The translations under genes and the position numbers were made by a program. Of a stretch of 38,553 bases of DNA, positions 32,316-38,553 are shown piece by piece. The notes under the pieces were generated by a model. It was given only the letters and a program-made list of their open reading frames with translations, did not search any database and was not told where the DNA came from. The stretch spans positions 1-38,553 of the forward strand of contig CAZEYT010000022.1 of assembly GCA_964516295.1 (NCBI GenBank), given 5' to 3'. The stretch is from CAZEYT01 sp964516295. GTDB taxonomy: Bacteria; Verrucomicrobiota; Verrucomicrobiia; Chthoniobacterales; Terrimicrobiaceae. Every line of letters begins with the position of its first letter. Position 1 is the first letter of the stretch.

Positions 32316-33581
32316 ATGAACACCGTTAAGCAGCTCCGAACACTCAAGAAGAACACTCAGGCCAAAGTTGAAGCCGAACTCTCCCGCACTGGCGGCCTGC
32401 TCCGCCTCGCTCCGGCATGGGTGCCGCGCTCCTTTCTCCAGCCCGGCCTCCGCATCAAGCTCCATCCCGATGACACTTATGCTTACGGATTGGACCGCGG
32501 CGGCATTGACGAACGCTGGTTCGCCTCCACCACCGAAACCGCCAACGAAGGTCGCGGCTGGGACGAAGGATTGAGTTACTGCGTCGTCGGCAAGGAACGC
32601 TTCACTCTCCGACAGGCCGTGGCCGACTGCGGTGCCACGCTGGTCGGCAAAGCGATTTGGAAGAAGCACGGTCGGTGGCCCGTTTATTCGAAGTTCTTCG
32701 ACAACATGGGCCCGATCCCGCACCACATGCATCAATCGGCCAAGCAAGCGAAGCTTGTCGGTCAGGAAGGCAAACCCGAGAGCTATTATTTCCCTCCGCA
32801 GCACAACAATGTCGGGAACAACTTCCCGCACACGTTCATGGGTCTCGAGCCCGGCACCACCAAAGCCCAGGTTCGCAGATGCCTTGAGAACTGGAACAAG
32901 GGCGACAACGGTATCCTCGACCTCAGCCGCGCCTACCGCCTCAAACCCGGTTCCGGCTGGCTGATCGATCCCTGCATCCTCCACGCGCCCGGCTCGCTCT
33001 GCACCTATGAGCCGCAATGGGGCAGCGATGTCTTCGGCATTTACCAAAACCTCGTCGAAGGCCGGTCCGTCCCGTGGAGCATGCTCGTGAAGGACATGCC
33101 CAAGAACAGGCATCGGGATCTCGACTTCATCGTCGATCAGCTCGACTGGGACAAAAACACCGACCTGCACTTCAAGGACAACCATTACCTCGAGCCGGTC
33201 CCCGTAGCGGACACGCGCAGCGAGGGGTATGTGGATCGCTGGATCGTTTACGGCAAGGTGGATGGCGAGCAGTTCTTCACTGCCAAGGAATTGACGGTCG
33301 ATCCCGGCGTCAAATGCACGATCAAGGACGCCGGTGCCTACGGTCTGATTTGCGTGCAGGGGAACGGCAAGATCAACGGCCGGCCGCTCGTCAGCCCGAA
33401 ACTCATCCGCTTTCACGAACTGACCGAGGACGAATACTTCTGCACCGAGGACGGAGCAAAGAACGGTGTCACCTTCGAGAACTCAAGCGAAACCGAGCCG
33501 CTCGTCACGCTCCGTTACTTCGGTCCCGGGGTGAACCCGGATGCGCCGGAGATGGGAGCTTACAAGAAAAACAAGTTTTGA
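32316..33581 (+). CDS. Class I mannose-6-phosphate-isomerase-like cupin protein
   Basis: A 421-residue soluble protein with two cupin-like halves. GPIPHHMHQSAKQAKLVGQE followed by GKPESYYFPPQH resembles the Zn site of type I mannose-6-phosphate isomerases (H-x-H ... K-x-E). PCILHAPGSLCTYEPQWGSD supplies a later metal His and the sugar-binding region, and NPDAPEMGAYKKNKF ends the protein. The N-terminus (SRTGGLLRLAPAWVPRSFLQPG) is typical of a Verrucomicrobia/Planctomycetes cupin subgroup, not of true ManA. It is a probable aldose-ketose isomerase; the substrate is unknown. It stands alone, downstream of and co-directional with the AraC gene (202-base gap), with a candidate operator upstream. 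Confidence 0.75.
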   Translation: MNTVKQLRTLKKNTQAKVEAELSRTGGLLRLAPAWVPRSFLQPGLRIKLHPDDTYAYGLDRGGIDERWFASTTETANEGRGWDEGLSYCVVGKERFTLRQAVADCGATLVGKAIWKKHGRWPVYSKFFDNMGPIPHHMHQSAKQAKLVGQEGKPESYYFPPQHNNVGNNFPHTFMGLEPGTTKAQVRRCLENWNKGDNGILDLSRAYRLKPGSGWLIDPCILHAPGSLCTYEPQWGSDVFGIYQNLVEGRSVPWSMLVKDMPKNRHRDLDFIVDQLDWDKNTDLHFKDNHYLEPVPVADTRSEGYVDRWIVYGKVDGEQFFTAKELTVDPGVKCTIKDAGAYGLICVQGNGKINGRPLVSPKLIRFHELTEDEYFCTEDGAKNGVTFENSSETEPLVTLRYFGPGVNPDAPEMGAYKKNKF

Positions 33582-33934
33582 GTCACCTCAGGTCGTGGAC
33601 TGCGACTGGAAAGGCAGGGACGCCCTTTGAATCTGTGCAAGAGCCGGGTGCTGGAAGGACATCCGGCACGATGAACCGCTACCGCTGATCCCGCGGCGAA
33701 CGGGTTACTCTGGGCTGCATAGAGTCCGGACGGACGGAGTTCCGGAGTGAGCCATTCGCCTTCGCGGCGGACGATTGGTGCCGCAACGTCTCGCGAAACG
33801 GGTTGGAACCGCTATTTGTCCAGTTGATCTGCTCACACCGGCCCGCATCAACATCGCGTGTTCGCGTTTGGGGATGAGGTCGGTTCTGCTCACCGAGGTC
33901 GCCGATGAATGAGGGTTCCAGAGCCCGAGTCACT
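33582..33934. other. Intergenic region without a recognisable gene
   Basis: This 353-base gap separates convergent units. Short frames exist on both strands but none has a start context or known motif. A weak hairpin (AAAGG...CCTTT near 33610-33630) lies just after the ManA-like stop. The remainder may be a decayed gene or an interspersed repeat. Confidence 0.45.
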
Positions 33935-34774
33935 TCATCTGGCGATTTCGCGACGAACAGGATGAGCCTCTCCCGTGGGGGGAAGAAAGGAACTCAAATA
34001 ATCGGCACTGATCCTGGTCGACTCCAAAGGAGTGGGCAGGGATTCATCCCAGGCCCGGTCGAGTTCGATCGTCAGCCAGCCTTCAAAGGATGCATCCTGC
34101 AGGGCCCTGATACAGGCCGGAATATCGAGATTGCCGTCGCCCTTCCCGAGTTCCATGAAACGGTCGGCCCTCCCATCGTAGTCCTTGATATGGGTGTGGA
34201 TGATTTTGTCCGCAAAGTGGCGAATGAAAGCGACGGCATCGTCTCCACAGGCCGAGAGATGGGCGATGTCGGCGCATAATTCCAATTCGGGCACGCGATC
34301 GATGATCTTTCGTGTTTCTGCCTTTGTCTCGCAAATGCAGCCTCTGTGGGGGTGAAAAGCGATTCGCATCCCGTGTTCTTTGGCGAACTTCACCGCGGCC
34401 GCGAGGGAACCGGCAAAGATGTCGTAATCAGAGTCATTGGTGTTTCGCCGTGAGTTGCCGAGGAAGCCTCCACAAACCATCAAAACCTCTACATCCAACT
34501 TGGCGGCGAAACGAATGGCCCTCTGGTAGTCCTCGGTATTTGGAGGCCAGGGATTGTAGGTGACGGCGGCACCATAGGCGGCGATTTCCAGGCCATAGCC
34601 GGCGATCGTGCGTTTTGCTTCGGCCGGGGAGGCAAAAACTTTATCCAGCCCCCCAACTTCGACCCCGTCGCAACCGGCTTCCTTGGCTTCGCTAAGAAAC
34701 TTCTCAAAGTCCTCCAGGCCGCCAACGGCTTTTGCATAACAGTCCCAATTGCAGGAATTGACAGCAAGTTTCAT
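33935..34774 (-). CDS. TIM-barrel sugar phosphate isomerase/epimerase
   Basis: A 279-residue xylose-isomerase-like barrel. Metal ligands fit the family: GMRIAFHPHRGCICE, LELCADIAHLSACGDD, IHTHIKDYDGR and GWLTIELDRAW (Glu-Leu-Asp at the last strand). The N-terminus MKLAVNSCNWDCYAK and AGCDGVEVGGLD form the first two strands. ATG 34774 overlaps the dehydrogenase stop by ATGA, so the two are translationally coupled. Such pairs of Gfo/Idh/MocA dehydrogenase and barrel isomerase or dehydratase are common in inositol and unusual-sugar oxidation. The substrate is not identifiable. The C-terminal tail (PTGEAHPVRREIAR) looks unstructured. Confidence 0.87.
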   Translation of the reverse strand: MKLAVNSCNWDCYAKAVGGLEDFEKFLSEAKEAGCDGVEVGGLDKVFASPAEAKRTIAGYGLEIAAYGAAVTYNPWPPNTEDYQRAIRFAAKLDVEVLMVCGGFLGNSRRNTNDSDYDIFAGSLAAAVKFAKEHGMRIAFHPHRGCICETKAETRKIIDRVPELELCADIAHLSACGDDAVAFIRHFADKIIHTHIKDYDGRADRFMELGKGDGNLDIPACIRALQDASFEGWLTIELDRAWDESLPTPLESTRISADYLSSFLPPTGEAHPVRREIAR

Positions 34775-35868
34775 TGGTTTGGGAGCCTTTCTGCCGGGGA
34801 GACAGGGCTTGTCGGCGGTTGAGGCAGGCTTTGCCCGGCACACGTCACATTGGGCGAATCCGGAGCGGTGCCTGCCGGGACAGCGTCGTTGCCGTCGGGA
34901 GAACTGTCCACCTTGACAGCACAGCCGCGGACGGCGGATTGCAGTGCGAGTTCGCTGATGAGCACAATTTTTCGCCCGTGGTGCACGTCCGCCTCACTCT
35001 CCGCTCTCCCGGCGACGACATCGAGGAAGTGTGCGTGCCGGTCAAAAGCAGCACCTTTCTCGAGGCGATGCTCTTCGCCATTTTGGTCCATCCTGTAGAT
35101 TTCCGATCCCCATGCTCGGTCATGGGTGCTCCCGATGGATCCGACAATTCCCTTCGAAAAATCGCTGATTTGTGAATTCTGCGAGCACTCTATGGTGCCG
35201 GTTGCTCCGCCGGGGAATCCGAATGTCACCCAGAGATGATCATTGGCACGGACGTCATCCGCCAGATCCGCTTGTTTTCGGCAATAGATGGTTTCCGGCA
35301 TTCCAGCTATGGAAATCATCCAGTCAATTTCGTGGGCCATGAGTTCGCTCATCACCCCGCCGCTTTTTGCGTATTCCCTCCTCCAGTGCCCGTCGGGGAT
35401 TTTGAGATTGCACAAGCGTCTGCTCCAGATGCTTCGAACCGGGCCGAGTTGCCCGGAGTGCACGATCTCTTTCATGCGGGATGGCACAGCCCCAAACCTT
35501 GTGCTGAAACCGACGAAGCTCTTGACTCCGGATTTGTCCACGGCGGCGCAGATGGCATCGGCACCAGCGCAGTCGAGTGCCATGGGTTTTTCGATCCAGA
35601 TATGCTTCCCCGCACCGGCGCATTCGACAGCTTGTTCCACGTGGAGAAAATTCGGAGAACTGATCACCACGACGTCCACCAGCGGAAGAAACTCGTGGAA
35701 ATCACGGCACACCTTGGCTTCCTTCGCATCAAGACGGGCGAGGAGGCTTCTCGCGGCCTCCTGGTTCGGGTCCGCCACCGCGCGGAATGACGCCATTCCC
35801 GTGGCAAGGAAATTTGCTGCGTTTCCGACACCATTAGGCCCGGCTCCGATGAGTCCGAACCTAATCAT
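34771..35868 (-). CDS. Gfo/Idh/MocA-family NAD(P)-dependent oxidoreductase
   Basis: A 365-residue sugar dehydrogenase. MIRFGLIGAGPNGVGNAANFL is the N-terminal Rossmann motif (GxGxxG variant), VVISSPNFLHVEQAVECAGAGKHIWIEKPMAL contains the conserved E-K-P with the catalytic Lys, and SELMAHEIDWMISIAG provides the family's D/H catalytic pair. It oxidises or reduces a sugar or inositol with NAD(P). The last ~45 residues (DSSPDGNDAVPAGTAPDSPN and a Pro-rich tail) exceed the normal fold and may be a 3' extension. The ATG start at 35868 is well supported. It pairs with the downstream barrel enzyme through a 4-base overlap and follows the terminator of the autotransporter gene. Confidence 0.92.
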   Translation of the reverse strand: MIRFGLIGAGPNGVGNAANFLATGMASFRAVADPNQEAARSLLARLDAKEAKVCRDFHEFLPLVDVVVISSPNFLHVEQAVECAGAGKHIWIEKPMALDCAGADAICAAVDKSGVKSFVGFSTRFGAVPSRMKEIVHSGQLGPVRSIWSRRLCNLKIPDGHWRREYAKSGGVMSELMAHEIDWMISIAGMPETIYCRKQADLADDVRANDHLWVTFGFPGGATGTIECSQNSQISDFSKGIVGSIGSTHDRAWGSEIYRMDQNGEEHRLEKGAAFDRHAHFLDVVAGRAESEADVHHGRKIVLISELALQSAVRGCAVKVDSSPDGNDAVPAGTAPDSPNVTCAGQSLPQPPTSPVSPAERLPNQ

Positions 35869-35967
35869 GAGGTTTTTTGGATCTTTCGTTGCATCCTACT
35901 ACAAGCTTGCGCCCATACAAGCGCCGCTGCAATGAGAATCAGAAACCTCGTCATGCCTCGATAAGAA

Positions 35968-35997
35968 GAAAGCACAATCCGTGAGGATTGCGCTTTC
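35968..35997 (-). terminator. Rho-independent terminator of the autotransporter gene
   Basis: On the minus strand GAAAGCGCAATCC, loop TCAC, GGATTGTGCTTTC form a 13-bp stem, followed by TTCTTAT. One pair is G-U in the minus-strand RNA but would be A-C on the plus strand, so the stem is complete only for minus-strand transcripts. It lies 70 bases after the autotransporter stop and 100 before the dehydrogenase start. Confidence 0.85.
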
Positions 35998-36066
35998 CAA
36001 CCCTAGGCAGGACTTTCATCCCGCCAAACTCGGGAGATCTCATATATTCGTCCGAGTTCGATTCGT

Positions 36067-37833
36067 TCAGGCCGTTGCTCTCCGGCGGCGGAAGAACAGG
36101 ACGGTGGACAAGCCAAGTCCGACGAGCGCCCAAGTGGACGGCTCGGGGATCAAAGCGAAAGAAAGGTCGCCGCTGGCTTCACTGAAGGTCAGAGTCTGAT
36201 TGTTCGGCACGCTGTCCAACGTCCAGATGCCGGATCCGGCATTCGTCCAGGTTCCGACATATCCCGATCCGCTCGAGGAAATCCCGGCGAAATCGCCAAG
36301 CGACGAACCGGTGAAGTTGAACAGGTCGAGCGTCGTGCCATTCGCAATCGTCGTCGCAAAGGTCAGCGTCATATTGCCGCCAAAGGTGGGTCCACTGGCG
36401 GTGGTCACATTGATACCGTCGTAACCGGTGCCGCGTACACTGCCTTCGATTTCCAACGCCGTGGTGCTGCCGGAGTTGAGAACGAGCGAGCCGACCGACA
36501 AGAGGCCCGGACTGCTGCCCGGACTGCTGCCCGGAGCCAATGTGGCTCCGCTGAGCACGTTCACCGCACCGCCGATTGTTCCGCTCCCACCGAGAATGGC
36601 TCCGTTGTTCACGTTCACCGTGCTGCCTGCGGCCAGGGTCCCGTTGACAAGGAGTGTGCCACCGTCGACGGTCGTGTTGCCAGTGTAAGTCTGCGTGCCT
36701 GCAATGGCGAGGATTCCTGTTCCCAGCTTGGTGACTCCCTTGGCCACTTGTCCAACTCCAAGATCTGTCGAGTAGGTGAAGGTTCCGGTCGCATTTGTTG
36801 TGTCGATCCCGATGGCCGAGCCGGAAGCGAAGCCGGTGCCCGCATTCGTAATCAAAGTATTTACGTTGGCCGCGCTGAACTCACCCGTGCCGCCGACATT
36901 CACGGACGCCGTCGCCCCGGAAGCCACAGTGAAGTTGGTGGAGGTGATGGCGGTTGTGCCAGCTGTTGCGTTGTTCCCCATCACGACGGTCCCGTTTTGG
37001 TTCAAAGAGTTGATTGTGGCGAACTGAAGCGTTCCCGCATTGACGGCGACGGATCTGAAGCGATTGCTCCCAGAGAGGACCTGCGTGCCCGCACCGGCTT
37101 TGGTCAAACCAAATTGCTGAATGCCTGTATTCGTGATACTTCCCGAGAACGTGCTCGTGCCCGACGCGCCGCCGACGGTGAGCGCGACGGCTGTTCCACC
37201 GTTGTTGGTTCGATAAACTCCCCCACCGCTCAGGGCTCCGAACGTTTGATTGGCCGACGACTGGTAGGCCGCGCCGGCGCTGATGCTAAGGGCGTTCCCG
37301 ATGCCGAGTGGGTTGTTATTGATCGTTAAGTTAGCCACCGTTCCGGCTTGGATGGAAATGGGGCCGGTAATTGAGGAGGTCACCGCAGTAGCTGGGGTGA
37401 AATTCAAGATACCATCGCCGGTCTTGGTGAAACCAACTGTTCCGGCCAAGGTCGGCGAACTCACCGTGCCCCCGTAGCCCACGGTGACGCCCGACGCGAC
37501 CTCAAAGGTCGCATTCCCGGTGAGGGTCAGAGTGCCATTGCCGGAAAAAGCATAGGTGCCAGTCAAAAATCGGAGCGTGTCCACTTGGATCGTTGAGTCG
37601 GAGATGTTTACAGTCCCCGGAATCCCTTGAAAAATGGCGATGGAGTTCTGGGTCCAGAGATTCAGTGAGGATGTCGGAGAGGCATCCGAGGCGTTCCAGC
37701 CCGGCGTGGCGATATTCCAAGTTCCGCTACCACCAATTGTTGTATCACTACCAAACCAATAGAGCGATTGGGCGCGAGCACCAGAGGTCAAGGCCAGAAC
37801 GGCAAAGAGAATTGTTCCGAGGGTGGTTTTCAT
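36067..37833 (-). CDS. Autotransporter-associated beta-strand repeat protein with PEP-CTERM signal
   Basis: A 588-residue exported, Gly/Ser/Thr-rich protein. ATG 37833 starts a signal peptide (MKTTLGTILFAVLALTSGARAQ). The body is built of imperfect beta-helix repeats of the autotransporter-associated type, for example QTYTGNTTVDGGTLLVNGTL and VNNGAILGGSGTIGG then LSGATLAPGSSPG. The C-terminus is IPEPSTWALVGLGLSTVLFF followed by RRRRATA, a PEP-CTERM signal, rather than an autotransporter barrel. It is thus presumably anchored by exosortase or released into exopolysaccharide. A 12-base tandem duplication encodes GSSPGSSPG. The gene is monocistronic: its own terminator follows and a palindrome lies upstream. 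The role is surface or matrix structure; the exact function is unknown. Confidence 0.9.
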   Translation of the reverse strand: MKTTLGTILFAVLALTSGARAQSLYWFGSDTTIGGSGTWNIATPGWNASDASPTSSLNLWTQNSIAIFQGIPGTVNISDSTIQVDTLRFLTGTYAFSGNGTLTLTGNATFEVASGVTVGYGGTVSSPTLAGTVGFTKTGDGILNFTPATAVTSSITGPISIQAGTVANLTINNNPLGIGNALSISAGAAYQSSANQTFGALSGGGVYRTNNGGTAVALTVGGASGTSTFSGSITNTGIQQFGLTKAGAGTQVLSGSNRFRSVAVNAGTLQFATINSLNQNGTVVMGNNATAGTTAITSTNFTVASGATASVNVGGTGEFSAANVNTLITNAGTGFASGSAIGIDTTNATGTFTYSTDLGVGQVAKGVTKLGTGILAIAGTQTYTGNTTVDGGTLLVNGTLAAGSTVNVNNGAILGGSGTIGGAVNVLSGATLAPGSSPGSSPGLLSVGSLVLNSGSTTALEIEGSVRGTGYDGINVTTASGPTFGGNMTLTFATTIANGTTLDLFNFTGSSLGDFAGISSSGSGYVGTWTNAGSGIWTLDSVPNNQTLTFSEASGDLSFALIPEPSTWALVGLGLSTVLFFRRRRATA

Positions 37834-37987
37834 GATTTTGAAATTTCGTAGGGATGAAACTATTTGACCTTGGACAAAAATTACCAAATCCCCGGTATCC
37901 AGCAATAGGCCAGAAACGGGACCTGTCCCAAGGTCCGGCATTTGTTGCCCAAAAAGCCGCCGCTTTCGTGGCCTAAAATCAGGTAGT

Positions 37988-38002
37988 TAACGGTTTCCGT
38001 TA
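37988..38002. promoter_or_regulatory. Perfect inverted repeat TAACGG-TTT-CCGTTA
   Basis: A 15-base element with two perfect 6-base arms, about 155 bases before the autotransporter start. A third CCGTTA copy follows at 38011-38016. The minus strand reads GGAAACCGTTAAC, close to the AAAACCGTT core seen elsewhere. It may be a regulator binding site; distance from the start leaves this uncertain. Confidence 0.38.
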
Positions 38003-38107
38003 CGGACAGGCCGTTAGCGGGGTTCAGAAGCCCCCTGCCGGGTCTGTCGAGACGGTCCGGCGCGATTTTGGCGGCGGTATCCCGCCGGGATCCGAGTGGG
38101 TTTGCTG

Positions 38108-38384
38108 AGAGTTGTCTGAAAGATGAGAGGTGCCGCGTTGGAGGCGATTTATCGATTGGCCAACGCGCGCGGGCAACGTCAATCCCCGCAGCGGGCTTGG
38201 CCTGACCGAGCGACGCAGGCCAAGCGAGAAAGACGCCCAACCCCTGCGAGTCGAGGGAGGGAAAGGCCGTCTGGCGGCGGGGCCTGCTCGGTTACAGGCC
38301 GCAAGGGGATGCGCCCTCGCGGGCACCTTGCCATCTGGCCTTTCTCTCCCTCGCACGACACTTCTTATTTCTCAGACACGCTCT
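38108..38384. repeat. MITE-like non-coding element with imperfect terminal inverted repeats
   Basis: The left end reads AGAGTTGTCTGAAAGATGAG and the right end, inverted, AGAGCGTGTCTGAGAAATAAG. They share AGAG, TGTCTGA and further bases over about 25 positions. The ~230 bases between are very GC-rich, open in several frames but without domains. This is the form of a small non-autonomous transposable element or a decayed insertion sequence. No clear target duplication was found. Confidence 0.42.
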
Positions 38385-38504
38385 AAGAGTTTGATCGCTC
38401 GCTCAATGAGTTAACGCTTTTAGTCGCGTCAGGGAATCAAAGGTATTGACGTCGGGTGGCTAAGTCATTTTTGTAACCCCGGCCGAAGGTCTAAGAAATC
38501 TTCG

Positions 38505-38553
<49 letters not shown>

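Noticed and set aside
36521..36550. Short tandem duplication as a possible CRISPR or VNTR
   Set aside because: Only two 12-base copies, encoding GSSPGSSPG inside a repeat protein.
36424..37477. Plus-strand frames opposite the autotransporter protein
   Set aside because: Pro/Val-rich shadows of the Gly/Thr repeats on the minus strand.
38385..38420. AGAGTTTGATC near the contig end, identical to the start of 16S rRNA
   Set aside because: Only eleven bases match; the following bases do not continue as 16S (no CTGGCTCAG), so it is a chance match.

Overview
The window looks like a GC-rich contig from a member of the Verrucomicrobiota (Opitutales/Chthoniobacter-like), probably metagenomic. The pointers are two PEP-CTERM surface proteins, an autotransporter-associated beta-strand protein, a remnant of a 'Verru_Chthon cassette protein A', and a density of glycosidases, TIM-barrel sugar isomerases, cupin isomerases and AraC/LacI regulators typical of glycan-degrading Verrucomicrobia. 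The last 48 bases are a pure G homopolymer, most likely a sequencing artefact at the contig end. No rRNA, tRNA or CRISPR was recognised.

Layout. (1) 1-6.6 kb is a decay zone: an ISL3-type transposase relic, a PEP-CTERM protein, an 848-bp IS5-family element with a broken transposase, the 3' stump of an alpha-L-rhamnosidase gene, an intact FG-GAP beta-propeller gene, a truncated Verru_Chthon protein A, a small secreted protein and an internally deleted enolase relic. (2) 6.6-11.8 kb is a tight four-gene operon (D-lyxose-isomerase-like cupin, PfkB kinase, class I aldolase-like barrel, aldehyde dehydrogenase) divergent from an AraC regulator. It reads as one complete sugar-splitting pathway. (3) 12.1-17.6 kb carries a secreted clan-A-like glycosidase, a GH32/43-like propeller protein and a secreted SGNH/Ig-like/CBM9-like protein. 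(4) 17.7-23.2 kb is a second tight operon: phytanoyl-CoA-dioxygenase-like protein, TIM-barrel isomerase, glycyl radical enzyme and its activase, preceded by an AraC gene. (5) 23.4-28.9 kb has a LacI regulator convergent with a GPH-type sugar symporter, which lies downstream of a cytoplasmic GH78 rhamnosidase. (6) 29.2-33.6 kb has a GHL6-like glycoside hydrolase divergent from a third AraC, then a ManA-like cupin protein. (7) 33.9-37.8 kb has a Gfo/Idh/MocA dehydrogenase overlapping a TIM-barrel isomerase, and an autotransporter/PEP-CTERM protein closed by a clear terminator.

Together this is a plant/algal deoxysugar-glycan utilisation region: oligosaccharide uptake, rhamnoside cleavage, and several alternative sugar isomerase/oxidoreductase/aldolase routes, each with a local regulator. 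The most novel candidates are the dioxygenase-isomerase-glycyl-radical-enzyme operon, which pairs an O2-requiring with an O2-sensitive catalyst, the isomerase-kinase-aldolase-dehydrogenase cassette, and a recurring AAAACCGTT(T) palindrome upstream of at least four genes that may define a local LacI-type regulon.
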